Shown piece by piece: positions 51,055 through 59,759 of a DNA stretch of 64,000 nt; position 1 is the stretch's first letter; the number at the start of each line of letters is the position of its first letter. The stretch is from NCBI RefSeq assembly GCF_003284965.1, contig NZ_QMEW01000020.1, forward strand, positions 32,020-96,019. Direction: 5' to 3'. Source of the DNA: Mycolicibacterium sp. GF69. Its GTDB lineage: Bacteria > Actinomycetota > Actinomycetes > Mycobacteriales > Mycobacteriaceae. The position numbers and the translations under genes were made by a program. A model generated the notes under the pieces. The model did not search any database. It saw nothing but the letters and a program-made list of their open reading frames with translations, and was not told the origin of the DNA.

Positions 51055-52289
51055 CGTTTGCCGAACCCGAACAGGCGTTGCGCCACGCGTCGAATCTGAA
51101 TCTCTTCGGCCCCCTCGGTGATTCGGTATCGGCGGTGATGCCGGTAGATGTGTTCGAACGGCTCGTGCCTGCTGTAGCCGACACCGCCGAACACCTGCAT
51201 CGCGCGGTCGGCGGCCTCGCACACCAGCCGATTCGCGCGGTAGTTGGCCATCGAGACCTTGTCCGAGACCTCCATGTGGTGGTTGCGGTCCAGTTCCGCG
51301 GCCGCGTAGTACACCAACAGCCGCACCATCTGCGCCTCGGTCTGCAACTCCACCAGCGGCCACTGCACGGCCTGGTTCACCGCCAGCGGTTTGCCGAACA
51401 CCTTGCGATCCGCAGCGTATTGCACGGCCCGGTCGATGCAGTACTGAGCAGCGCCGAGGCTGCTGGCGGCCTGCCGGATCCTGTTCTCGTGTAAGAACGT
51501 CTGGCCCACCTCCAGGCCGCGGTCCACGTCGCCGAGCACCGCGTCGGCAGGCACCCGCACGTCTTTCAGTTCGACCTCGCCGTGGTCGGTCGGCATGTTG
51601 AACGACCACCAGTAGTACGGCACCGTGAACCCGGGGGCGTCGGTAGGCACCAAAAACGCGGTGATGCCACGCGCTTGGCCGGGATCTCCAGATGTCCGGG
51701 CGAACACCAAGTCATGGGTGGCACGGTGCACACCGGTATTGAACCGCTTGGCGCCGTTGATAACCCAGCTGTCGCCGTCTCGCACCGCGGTGCTTTCCAT
51801 CCACGTGGCATCGGATCCGTGGTCGGGTTCGGTCAGACCGAACGCCATCGACCGTTGCCCGGTGATCAACGCTTCTGTCCACTCGGCCTTCTGCGCCTCG
51901 GTGCCGAACCGGTCCATCATGATGACCTGCGGGAAATTGCCGACGATCGACGACTCGTTCTGCAGGTCGTTGTGCAGGCCGAGGCCCTTGTGTGCGAGAT
52001 GCTCGCGGATCACCGCCATGTCGACGTTGCTGCTGTCGCGACCACCGAACCGCGCAGGCAACCCGTAGCGCAGCCAGCCCGCGGCGTCTGCGCGCCTACG
52101 CATTTCGTCGAGTAGGTCCTCCCATTCGCGACGCGGGATACCGTCGTTGTCCCAGTCGGTGCGGGCATGCTCGCGACGCTTGTCGAAATACTGGATGTTC
52201 TCGCGTTCCAGCGGTGCGATCTCGGCTTCGATGAACGCGTCCATCTCCGCGAGCAGTCCGGGCAGATGGTCGGGCAGAGTGAAATCCAC
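51051..52289 (-). CDS. acyl-CoA dehydrogenase family protein (412 aa)
   Basis: FAD enzyme with FGLTEPDHGSDATWMES (flavin and substrate binding), WVINGAKRF and the C-terminal MQVFGGVGYSRHEPFEHIYR. The catalytic-base position is not in the form of short-chain enzymes; it resembles the ACAD10/11-like group. GTG 52289 has GGAAAGGAAATC upstream. Fourth from the end of the operon; works with the phosphotransferase overlapping it. Confidence 0.88.
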   Translation of the reverse strand: MDFTLPDHLPGLLAEMDAFIEAEIAPLERENIQYFDKRREHARTDWDNDGIPRREWEDLLDEMRRRADAAGWLRYGLPARFGGRDSSNVDMAVIREHLAHKGLGLHNDLQNESSIVGNFPQVIMMDRFGTEAQKAEWTEALITGQRSMAFGLTEPDHGSDATWMESTAVRDGDSWVINGAKRFNTGVHRATHDLVFARTSGDPGQARGITAFLVPTDAPGFTVPYYWWSFNMPTDHGEVELKDVRVPADAVLGDVDRGLEVGQTFLHENRIRQAASSLGAAQYCIDRAVQYAADRKVFGKPLAVNQAVQWPLVELQTEAQMVRLLVYYAAAELDRNHHMEVSDKVSMANYRANRLVCEAADRAMQVFGGVGYSRHEPFEHIYRHHRRYRITEGAEEIQIRRVAQRLFGFGKR

Positions 52290-52308
52290 AGTGATTTCCT
52301 TTCCGGGT

Positions 52309-52929
52309 TCAGAAACCGTACAGCGTCTTCTTCCAGATCCTCGACAGCGTCGCGATCGCATCCTCGTCGGTAATCTCAACGCCGAGGCCCGGCGTTCCGA
52401 CGAAGACGGTGGTGAAGTTCTCGAACAGCAGCGCGATGGCCGCGGCGGTGTGCTCAGGATTCAGTTCGGTGCCGTAGCCCTGTTCCTGTGCGCGATGTAC
52501 GGATGCGGCGATGATCTCCATGCCGAACCGGCGAAATCCGTTCTGGACGGCGGCGAATCGCGGTTGTGTGGTGGCCAGTTGCGCGACCGCGATCATGATG
52601 CCGATGTTCTGCTTGAACATGTTCCAGTAACCGGTCACGACGGTGCGGAAGAACGCGTCGTCATCCGGCGAACCGGGCAGGTCCAGGCTCACTCCCGACG
52701 GCGCCACCACCTCGTGCAGGAAGGACGAAGCCAGCACCGCCAGCAGGTCTTCCTTGTCGGCGAAATAGCGGTAGAAAGCAGCCGGTGATTTGCCCGCCGC
52801 GGACGTGATATCGCCGAGCGTCGTACCGTGAAAGCCGCGCTCGGCGAACAGTTTCCGCGCAGCCCGCTCGATCGCCTCGCGGGTCTGAAGACCCTTGGCG
52901 CTCAGCGTTCCCGACGATCTGGTCGACAT
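52309..52929 (-). CDS. TetR-family regulator inside the catabolic operon (206 aa)
   Basis: HTH at residues 16-65: REAIERAARKLFAERGFHGT, TLGDITSAAGKSPAAFYRYF. The ligand domain is long and helical. It lies 6 bases from the HMG-CoA lyase and 19 from the dehydrogenase, so it is co-transcribed with the genes it probably represses. The palindrome at 57459-57478 in front of the operon is its likely target. Confidence 0.88.
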   Translation of the reverse strand: MSTRSSGTLSAKGLQTREAIERAARKLFAERGFHGTTLGDITSAAGKSPAAFYRYFADKEDLLAVLASSFLHEVVAPSGVSLDLPGSPDDDAFFRTVVTGYWNMFKQNIGIMIAVAQLATTQPRFAAVQNGFRRFGMEIIAASVHRAQEQGYGTELNPEHTAAAIALLFENFTTVFVGTPGLGVEITDEDAIATLSRIWKKTLYGF

Positions 52930-52935
52930 CTGCGC

Positions 52936-53859
52936 TCAGGCCAGTATGCGATCGCCGGCCCGCAGCAGCGAGCTCGGAAGGTCGTGTCCGACCAGGCGTT
53001 GCGCCACGCCGGCCGCCTCGATCGCGGCGTCCAGGTCGACGTCGACACCGATCCCGCTGTCGCGCAGCAGATACACCAGATCCTCGGTGGCGATGTTGCC
53101 ACTCGCGCCGGGTGCGAACGGGCAGCCACCGAGCCCGCCCACCGAAGCGTCCAGCCTGGTGACGCCCGCGTTGACCGCCGCATACGCACTGGCCAGTCCG
53201 GCGCCGCGGGTGTTGTGGAAGTGCGCACCGAGGGGAAGCTCGCCGATCAGCGGCCGCAGCGCGGCAATGGTTTCGGCGACCCGCCGCGGCGTGGTGGTGC
53301 CGATCGTGTCGGCGATCGCCAGGCGGTCGACCTCGCTCTGGAGCGCGGTGGTGATCACGTCGACCACCCGCTGATGCGGTGTCGGGCCGTCGAACGGGCA
53401 GTCCCACGCGGTGGCGACGATGACCTCGACGGTGGCGCCGCTGTCGTGGGCGATCGCGACGATTTCGGGAATCAGCGCGGTCGCTTCTGCGGAGGTGCGG
53501 CCCACATTGGCGTTGCTGTGTCCGTCGGCGGCCGACACCACGTACTCGATCGACGACAGCCCCGCCGCGATCGCGCGTTTGGCACCGTTCGGGCTGGCCA
53601 CCAGCGCGGAGAACTCGATGCCGTGCGAATCGCGGTACGCCTGCAAGTGTGCGGCGAGTTCGGCGGCGTCGGCCAGTGCGGGCACCTTCGACGGCGAGAC
53701 GAACGCCGTCGCCTCCATCTCACGTACCCCGGTGGCGGCGACCGCAGCGAGCAGTTCGAGCTTGGCCGACAACGGAATCGGATCTTCGATCTGCAGCCCG
53801 TCGCGCAGCGAGACGTCACGGATGTCCACACGGTCGGGATGTTCGGGTAGTTCGCTCAC
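52936..53859 (-). CDS. hydroxymethylglutaryl-CoA lyase (307 aa)
   Basis: Cleaves HMG-CoA, or a related 3-hydroxy-3-methyl acyl-CoA, to acetyl-CoA plus a ketoacid. TIM barrel with the metal/catalytic VSLRDGLQIE, HFHNTRGAGLASA and the signature SVGGLGGCPFAPGASGN with catalytic Cys. Length normal. The start overlaps the CoA-transferase stop by four bases. Implies the pathway ends in leucine- or isoprenoid-like branched intermediates. Confidence 0.9.
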   Translation of the reverse strand: MSELPEHPDRVDIRDVSLRDGLQIEDPIPLSAKLELLAAVAATGVREMEATAFVSPSKVPALADAAELAAHLQAYRDSHGIEFSALVASPNGAKRAIAAGLSSIEYVVSAADGHSNANVGRTSAEATALIPEIVAIAHDSGATVEVIVATAWDCPFDGPTPHQRVVDVITTALQSEVDRLAIADTIGTTTPRRVAETIAALRPLIGELPLGAHFHNTRGAGLASAYAAVNAGVTRLDASVGGLGGCPFAPGASGNIATEDLVYLLRDSGIGVDVDLDAAIEAAGVAQRLVGHDLPSSLLRAGDRILA

Positions 53860-55061
53860 AGCACTCCCTCCTCGACCAGCGCGTCGAGTTCGGCGGGACT
53901 CTTGCCGAGCAGGCCGCGGTAGACCTCGTCGTTGTGTTGGCCGGGGGCGGCCGGTCCGGCGTAGCGCACCGTGCCGGGAGTTTCCGAGAGCACCGGTATG
54001 ACGCCGGGGCCCAGAACGGCGCGTTCGACTCGCTCATCCCAGTGCTCCACCAGCATCCCGCGCGCGCGCAACTGCGGGTCTTCGACGACCTCGGCCACGG
54101 TGTTGATGGGGCCCGCGATCACTCCTGCGGCGGAAAGGGTTTCGATGATGTCGCCGGGCTGGCGGTCGGCGGCCCAGTCACCGATGATCTTGTCGAGCTC
54201 GTCCTGGTTGCGGCCGCGGGCCACATGATTGGCGAACCGGTCGTCGGCGGCGAGTTCGGGACGACCCATCGCCTCGCACAACCGGCGAAACACGGTGTCC
54301 TGATTGGCCGCGATCACCACCCAACTGCCGTCGGCACTGCGGTAGATGTTCGATGGCGCGATGCCCTCCAGCCGGGTGCCCGACGGGCCGCGTATGACCC
54401 CGCCGACGTCGTAGTCGGGGATGGTGGATTCCTGTACCGCCAAACACGCCTCGGTCAGCGCCGCGTCGACGACCTGACCATCGCCGGTCACCGACCGGCG
54501 GTACAGCGCAGCCAACGCGCCCTGTGCGGCGAACATGCCCGCGAGGCTGTCGCCCAGCGACAGTGCCAGTCGCGGCGGCGGACCGCCGGGGAAGCCGTTC
54601 ATGTGTCGCAGGCCACTGGCCGCTTCGGCGACCGAGGCATAACCTGCTTTGTGCGCCTCGGGACCGGTCTGCCCGTAGCCGGACACCCGAACCAGGATGA
54701 TGCCGCGGTTGCGTTCACGCAGTATGTCGTAGCCCAGGTTCCACTTTTCCAGCGTGCCGGGCCGGAAGTTCTCCACGATGATGTCGGAGCGCTCGACCAA
54801 CTCCAGGAACAGCGTCCGACCCGCCTCGGCGCGCAGGTTCAGCGTCACCGCTTTCTTGTTGCGGGCGTGGACTGTCCAGAAGAAGTGGTGGCCATCGAGT
54901 TCGGCCTGCCCCCAGGTGCGCAGCGGGTCCGGCGCGCCGGGTGGTTCGATCTTGATCACCTCGGCGCCCATATCGCCGAGCAGGCGCCCGGCGAACGGCC
55001 CGGAGATCAGCGTGCCGACCTCGATGACGCGGATGCCGTCGAGCGGACCGGAAGGTGTCAT
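53856..55061 (-). CDS. type III CoA-transferase, CaiB/BaiF family (401 aa)
   Basis: Moves CoA between acids. Markers: VIEVGTLISGPFAGRLLGDM at the start, VTLNLRAEAGR, NFRPGTLEKW and GDSLAGMFAAQGALAAL. Catalytic Asp is expected in the segment before GQVVDAAL. It overlaps both neighbours by four bases and probably activates the substrate acid of the pathway. Confidence 0.9.
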   Translation of the reverse strand: MTPSGPLDGIRVIEVGTLISGPFAGRLLGDMGAEVIKIEPPGAPDPLRTWGQAELDGHHFFWTVHARNKKAVTLNLRAEAGRTLFLELVERSDIIVENFRPGTLEKWNLGYDILRERNRGIILVRVSGYGQTGPEAHKAGYASVAEAASGLRHMNGFPGGPPPRLALSLGDSLAGMFAAQGALAALYRRSVTGDGQVVDAALTEACLAVQESTIPDYDVGGVIRGPSGTRLEGIAPSNIYRSADGSWVVIAANQDTVFRRLCEAMGRPELAADDRFANHVARGRNQDELDKIIGDWAADRQPGDIIETLSAAGVIAGPINTVAEVVEDPQLRARGMLVEHWDERVERAVLGPGVIPVLSETPGTVRYAGPAAPGQHNDEVYRGLLGKSPAELDALVEEGVL

Positions 55062-56284
55062 AGCGAAAAGCCGTGCCTGTGCAGCCAGTCGGTGACGACG
55101 CCGACGGCCTCGCGCAGCTTGTCGCGCTGGTCGGCCCCCGCGTAGTAGTGGTTCGCGCCCGGGATCTCGTGCATCTCCTTGTCATGATGCCCGATCGCCT
55201 CGAAGAGCCTGTGCGTATGGCTCGGAGTGCAGGCGTCATCGGCGAGATTGCCGATCACCAGCGTCGGCACCGTGATGTCCGGTCCGCACTGCACCGCGTC
55301 GCCGTTGGCGTCGTCGTAGCTCCACTGCGACAGCCAGCTGCGCAGCGTGCAGAACCTCGCGAGCCCGACCGGGCTGTTGTTCACCACCTGGGGATCACCG
55401 AGGTAGCAGGTGCCCGGCTTGCGTTCGTTCGGGTCGACGGTGGGGTCCAGCCAGCGCGGGTCGGCCATGGTGCCGTGCACGACGAAGGCGAACTCGTCAT
55501 CGGGCCGGCCCGCCGTCTTCAGTTCGGCAAGCTTTTCCTTGACCCACTTGGTGATTCGGCGGTTGCGGTCGATCTGGGCCTGGCGGTAACGGTCGAGGAA
55601 CTCCTCGGTGTACGGCGGCTGGTTGGGGTTGTCGGGGTTGTAGAGGTCCAACTCCGGGTCGCGCTTGGTCGGGTCGGACTCGTCGAGGATCGACGCGTCG
55701 AGCCACTCGGTCATGGTGCCGTGGCGGCTGATGTGGGCGGCCAGCAGCATCAGCCCGTCGGCGGGAATGAGGTCCAGCTTGGTCAGATCTGGGCCGTCAC
55801 CGGACGGGCTCGCCGTGATCGTGGGGCGCTGCGCCTGCTGCTGGTAGAACACCGAAAGCGAACCGCCGCCGCTCCAGCCCGCCAGCACCACTTTCGAGTA
55901 GCCCCAACGGTTCTTGGCGTCCTTGATGCATTCGCCTAGATCCTCGACGACCTTCTCCATCAGCAGCGCGGAGTCGGTACCGCGGAACCGGCTGTTGCAG
56001 TAGATGACGTGATGGCCTGCCCGCGCGAGCGCGTTCATCATCGGCAGGTACGCACCACCGCCGATCGGGTGCATGAAGACCAGCACGGTGTCTTTGGTCG
56101 CCGCCGGGGCGGCTCCGGCGGCGCTCGGCTCTGGGTCCTTCGGTCGCAGCAGGTGACTTTCCAGCACCACCAACTCCGCCACCCCGCCGTACACGTCGCG
56201 TACGCCCGAAGTGTTCTGGTAGGCAACGAGATAGGGGATACGGTCATATTCGTAGCGCACCGGCGCCTCAGTCGTCTGCGTCAT
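55058..56284 (-). CDS. alpha/beta hydrolase (408 aa)
   Basis: Hydrolase fold with VFMHPIGGGAYLPM at the oxyanion hole, nucleophile in LAGWSGGGSLS, the acid region VIGNLADDACTP and catalytic His in GANHYYAG. Larger than usual because of an insert at about 190-270. The substrate may be an ester or a ring-cleavage product, judging by the neighbouring dioxygenase-like gene. It overlaps both neighbours by four bases. Confidence 0.82.
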   Translation of the reverse strand: MTQTTEAPVRYEYDRIPYLVAYQNTSGVRDVYGGVAELVVLESHLLRPKDPEPSAAGAAPAATKDTVLVFMHPIGGGAYLPMMNALARAGHHVIYCNSRFRGTDSALLMEKVVEDLGECIKDAKNRWGYSKVVLAGWSGGGSLSVFYQQQAQRPTITASPSGDGPDLTKLDLIPADGLMLLAAHISRHGTMTEWLDASILDESDPTKRDPELDLYNPDNPNQPPYTEEFLDRYRQAQIDRNRRITKWVKEKLAELKTAGRPDDEFAFVVHGTMADPRWLDPTVDPNERKPGTCYLGDPQVVNNSPVGLARFCTLRSWLSQWSYDDANGDAVQCGPDITVPTLVIGNLADDACTPSHTHRLFEAIGHHDKEMHEIPGANHYYAGADQRDKLREAVGVVTDWLHRHGFSL

Positions 56285-57417
56285 GCGTGCTGGCCTTTGT
56301 CCGATGTCGCGGCCGTTGCCGCTCCGAGATCGTGCGCCAATACCTCCGCCGACGGCGTCAGCCGCCGAGTGGTGTCGACGGAGATGACGTACCAGCCGAC
56401 ACGGTCCTGTTCGTCGAACTTGCGTCGCGCCCGCTCGCGGGCTTTCTCGGGCGCGCCGTGATGCACGCCCTGCGGGGCATGGCTGAGAAGACCCGGCGGC
56501 ATCGGGATGCCGAAAAGGTCGCCGCCGTGGAAGAACGAGACCTCGTCGTAGTCGACGTTGCGGTGATACCAAGGCGGGCGCTCGGTGCCCGGCACGGATT
56601 CCGCGGGGCGGGGCAGGAAGTTCATCACCGCCACGCCGGTCGCCTGCATGAAAAGGTGCACCGTCGGTGGCAGGTGCACGCTCTCGCTGGCGATGACGTT
56701 GTAGTCCGCGATGTTGAAGGTGAACGGGAAGTTGTCGCCGCGCCACCCTTCCACGTCGAGCGGATTGTGTTGGTAGAACAGCGATGTCGGACCGCCCTCA
56801 TGGACGAGGCGAACTTCATATTCTCCGTTGGCCTGCGGGCCGTTCCCGTCGTCGACCGGCTCTGGTTCCGGCACGGTGACTTGCGACGGGTCGAACGGGA
56901 AATGCCTGCCGAGCGGTCCCGGGGGAGGCACCCGGAACTCGTCGGTGGCCTCGATCATCAGCAGCGTGGTCTCGTCGTCGGGAACGTGACGCCACGTCGT
57001 GGCCTTTGGCACGTAAACCCAGTCGCCCTCGCGGTAGCGCAGGGGGCCGAACTCGGTCTCGAGCAGACCCGCACCCCGGTGCACGAACGACAGCACGTCG
57101 CCGTCGACGTGGCGCACGAAGAACGGCATCTCCTCGCTGCGGCGGCTCAGCGAGATCCGGCAATCCTGGTTGCTGAAAAGCAGCAGCGGCGTGCCGGCCG
57201 CGTCGGTGGCGTCGCTGGGTTTGAGTTCGCTGGTCATCACGTCGACCGGGCGCAGCGGCCCCGACGCCCGGTACGCGGTGGGGTCGTGGCGGCGGTAGAT
57301 GTTCGCGGTGCGGCCGACGAATCCGCCGCGCCCGAGCTCGTCATCCTTCAAACCGTCGAGGTCGGCGTGCAGACGCTTGGGTGTGCGGCCTTTGCGCAGG
57401 TGAACAAACGATTCCAT
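56281..57417 (-). CDS. homogentisate 1,2-dioxygenase-like cupin protein (378 aa)
   Basis: Double-cupin fold like HmgA, with EEMPFFVRHVDGDVLSFVHR, LRYREGDWVYVPKATTWRH and the C-terminal LFGIPMPPGLLSHAPQGVHH containing candidate Fe(II) His ligands. It is shorter than classic HmgA (about 440) and may cleave another diol or act as a non-cleaving cupin. ATG 57417 has GGAG six bases upstream; the ATG at 57429 contains that site and is less likely. First gene of the operon. Confidence 0.82.
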   Translation of the reverse strand: MESFVHLRKGRTPKRLHADLDGLKDDELGRGGFVGRTANIYRRHDPTAYRASGPLRPVDVMTSELKPSDATDAAGTPLLLFSNQDCRISLSRRSEEMPFFVRHVDGDVLSFVHRGAGLLETEFGPLRYREGDWVYVPKATTWRHVPDDETTLLMIEATDEFRVPPPGPLGRHFPFDPSQVTVPEPEPVDDGNGPQANGEYEVRLVHEGGPTSLFYQHNPLDVEGWRGDNFPFTFNIADYNVIASESVHLPPTVHLFMQATGVAVMNFLPRPAESVPGTERPPWYHRNVDYDEVSFFHGGDLFGIPMPPGLLSHAPQGVHHGAPEKARERARRKFDEQDRVGWYVISVDTTRRLTPSAEVLAHDLGAATAATSDKGQHA

Positions 57418-57458
57418 GGTTCGCTCCATCGACGGCTACGGCGGGGTCCGACCCCCAG

Positions 57459-57478
57459 AACTAAAACTGACTTTAGTT
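57459..57478 (-). promoter_or_regulatory. palindromic operator candidate before the catabolic operon
   Basis: AACTAAA-n6-TTTAGTT, perfect 7-base arms, 42 bases before the first start codon. The AT-rich palindrome stands out in GC-rich DNA and is of the size bound by TetR dimers; the TetR gene within the operon is the natural candidate. Confidence 0.65.
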
Positions 57479-57495
57479 TTACTTACGGTGCGGAG

Positions 57496-57885
57496 TCAAT
57501 CCTCGAGATCGATCCTGATGGTCAGCAGGTTGGTGCCGAAGGTCCGCACGCCGAAGCTGTTGAACTGTGGAAGCGAACGCAGCCGTTGCTGCGGGTCGTC
57601 ATCGGGCAGCAGATGCGCAACGCCCTTGTGCCACTTGCCATTCAGCCTGACGCGCACCGCAGGATTCGCGCGGATGTTCTTCACGTACTGTGAGTTCTCG
57701 CCGAACTCGGATACCAACCAGAATTCGTTGCCCACGCGGCGGCCGCCCAATGGGGTACGGCGGGGTTGACCCGACTTACGTCCCGTCGTTTCCAGCAGCG
57801 TCTGAAACGGCAGCACCTTCATCAACCGGTTTGCGACGTTCTTCTGGAACAGAATCGTGACTCGGTCACGCAAGTCGCTGGCCAT
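57496..57885 (-). CDS. deazaflavin (F420)-dependent nitroreductase-like protein (129 aa)
   Basis: Split-barrel fold of the Ddn/FDOR type: LLETTGRKSGQPRRTPLGG binds the F420 phosphate region, followed by FWLVSEFGENSQYVKNIRAN and VRLNGKWHKG. Length fits. ATG 57885 with GGGGGAACC is preferred; a GTG at 57903 overlapping the upstream stop is the alternative and suggests translational coupling with the hydroxylase gene. It ends just before the catabolic operon promoter region. Confidence 0.86.
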   Translation of the reverse strand: MASDLRDRVTILFQKNVANRLMKVLPFQTLLETTGRKSGQPRRTPLGGRRVGNEFWLVSEFGENSQYVKNIRANPAVRVRLNGKWHKGVAHLLPDDDPQQRLRSLPQFNSFGVRTFGTNLLTIRIDLED

Positions 57886-57899
57886 GGTTCCCCCTTCGA

Positions 57900-59063
57900 T
57901 CACACCATTGCGGTCCGTGACACCTTCATACCCAATCTCAGCGCGCCTGCCAGTTCACGGCTGGTGTCGTAGTCGAAGACCACGTGACCCGCCAGGACAT
58001 CCACATCCCGCTTGATCCGCTGCAGTGGATTGTCGACGAAATGCGCGCTGGCGCCCGACGCTTCGAGCAACAAGCCGATGACGGCGCGCGACTCGTGCAC
58101 GATGTGAGCCGCCGCCATCCGGGCCGCGCCGCGCGCCGGTCGCGGCACAGAATCGCCCGCGGCGACGATGCTCTCGATCTCGCCGACCGTGTCGGCCAGC
58201 AATCCGCGCAACGCCCGCAACCGCACCTCGGCTTCGCCCAGGCGTGCTTGCGCAATCGGCTTGTCCTTCTGCATGACGCCTTCGTACGCCAGCACGCGGC
58301 CCGTCAAGCGTTCGGCGTAGATCTCGGCGACGCGTTCGGCGCTGCCCAGCGCCGGCATGGCCGCCAACAGCGCCAAGGCGGGCACCAGCGGCCAGCGGTA
58401 CGTGTCCGCGTCGTGCAGCGCGGCGCCGGGCGCGGTGCCGGTGTAGATATCGACGACGCGCACCAGGCGGTGCTGCGGGACGAAGGCGTCGGTGATCACG
58501 ACGTCGTTCGAACCGGTGGCGCGCATGCCGTCGGTGTGCCAGACGTCCTCGATCACGGCCTCGTCGATCGGCAGGAGCGCGAGCGCGGGGTAGATCGCAT
58601 CGTCCGGCCCGCACAGGGCGCCGACGATCACCCAGTTGCCGTGCATCACGCCGGTCGCCCACGACCACCGTCCGGTGAGCCTGATGCCGCCATCAGCGGG
58701 CATTCCTCGGCCCGTCGGCGCCAGCGGCGCAGGGGCGAAGAACGGGCGCGAGGCGAATGCCTCCTCCTGGGCCCGCTCGTCGAACAGCGCCAGCATCCAG
58801 TTGTGCAGGATGTAGAAGCCGATGGTCCACGCGCTCGAAGCGCAGCCGTGGGCCATTCGGCGGACCGGATCGAAGATCGCCGGCAGCGGGGCCTGGATGC
58901 CGCCGAAGCGCGCCGGCACCAGCAGGTCGGTGAGTTTCGAGGCGGTTAGTTCGTCCACGGTCTCGGAAGGCAATTGGCGCAACCGTTCGGCCTCCACTGC
59001 CCGTTCGGCGAGCCGCCCGATGAAATCCGCATCGACGAGGGACAGAGCCGAGGTGGCCGTCAT
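57900..59063 (-). CDS. acyl-CoA-dehydrogenase-like flavin monooxygenase, HsaA type (387 aa)
   Basis: Acyl-CoA dehydrogenase fold but with the features of two-component flavin hydroxylases (HsaA, HpaH-like): SSAWTIGFYILHNWMLALF, LTGRWSWATGVMHGNWV and a C-terminal SGASAHFVDNPLQRIKRDV. Such enzymes use reduced flavin to hydroxylate phenols or related rings. The F420-type gene just downstream could be functionally linked. Upstream lies a palindrome and the TetR gene. Confidence 0.83.
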   Translation of the reverse strand: MTATSALSLVDADFIGRLAERAVEAERLRQLPSETVDELTASKLTDLLVPARFGGIQAPLPAIFDPVRRMAHGCASSAWTIGFYILHNWMLALFDERAQEEAFASRPFFAPAPLAPTGRGMPADGGIRLTGRWSWATGVMHGNWVIVGALCGPDDAIYPALALLPIDEAVIEDVWHTDGMRATGSNDVVITDAFVPQHRLVRVVDIYTGTAPGAALHDADTYRWPLVPALALLAAMPALGSAERVAEIYAERLTGRVLAYEGVMQKDKPIAQARLGEAEVRLRALRGLLADTVGEIESIVAAGDSVPRPARGAARMAAAHIVHESRAVIGLLLEASGASAHFVDNPLQRIKRDVDVLAGHVVFDYDTSRELAGALRLGMKVSRTAMV

Positions 59064-59076
59064 GGGTGCGAGATTA

Positions 59077-59094
59077 CCATACTTTTTTGTATGG
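59077..59094. promoter_or_regulatory. operator candidate CCATAC-TTTTTT-GTATGG
   Basis: Perfect 6-base arms around six T, 14 bases before the hydroxylase start codon. The TetR gene about 95 bases upstream is the likely source of its binding protein. Confidence 0.65.
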
Positions 59095-59117
59095 ACGAGA
59101 CCTCATGCCGGCGGTTA

Positions 59118-59162
59118 GTGCATCTGACGACGTTTTTCGCAGGCTTTCGTCGTCAGATGCAC
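59118..59162 (-). terminator. perfect 15-bp inverted repeat after the TetR gene
   Basis: GTGCATCTGACGACG and CGTCGTCAGATGCAC enclose a 15-base loop. It stands 28 bases behind the TetR stop and before the hydroxylase operator, so it probably ends TetR transcripts. It may also be a dispersed mycobacterial repeat. Confidence 0.7.
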
Positions 59163-59189
59163 AAACGAGCCGCAGAGTTGAGGCTCGAT

Positions 59190-59759
59190 CTACGCGAGCA
59201 TGATGTCGAGGAAGCGCTCCCGACGCGCCACGGCCTTCGCACCGGCTCTCGAACGCGACAGATTCGAACGGGACAGATGTAGAAAGCCGACACCCGCGGC
59301 GAACGTCGCATTCGCGCGCAGGTCGGCCTCGTCAGGGTCGAATCCGTGATCGACGAACGCCTGACGAACGGCGTCGAGCACCCGCCCGTCCGATGCGCGC
59401 ACCCCCTCGGCGACCAGTTCGTCGGTTCGGGCCCACTCCCGCATCGCCCGCTCCAGCGTCCAGTGCCGGTCGTCCACCAGGGCGCTCATCATCTGTGAGA
59501 GCCGCTCCCGGGGTGGCAACTCGCTCAGCGCCGCGAAATGTCGGCGATCGTCGTCGCGCAGCTCGCCCCACGCCCGCACCAGTGCGGATCGATAGCCCGC
59601 CATATCGGTGAAGTGCCAGTAGAAACTGCCCTTGGTCGCTCCGACGCGGGCGCACAGCGAATCCAGCTTGAGCGCCTTGATGCCCTGCTCAGCGAGGATC
59701 GCGTAACCGGCCTGAATCCAGTCGTCGACCGACAGTCGCGGCGTACGGCCCGGTGCCAT
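59190..59759 (-). CDS. TetR-family regulator of the hydroxylase unit (189 aa)
   Basis: HTH region: VDDWIQAGYAILAEQGIKAL, LDSLCARVGATKGSFYWHF. The C-terminal domain has the FAAGVGFLHLSRSNL form seen in TetR regulators of small mycobacterial operons. It is transcribed toward the hydroxylase gene, with a terminator and an operator between them. Confidence 0.86.
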   Translation of the reverse strand: MAPGRTPRLSVDDWIQAGYAILAEQGIKALKLDSLCARVGATKGSFYWHFTDMAGYRSALVRAWGELRDDDRRHFAALSELPPRERLSQMMSALVDDRHWTLERAMREWARTDELVAEGVRASDGRVLDAVRQAFVDHGFDPDEADLRANATFAAGVGFLHLSRSNLSRSRAGAKAVARRERFLDIMLA

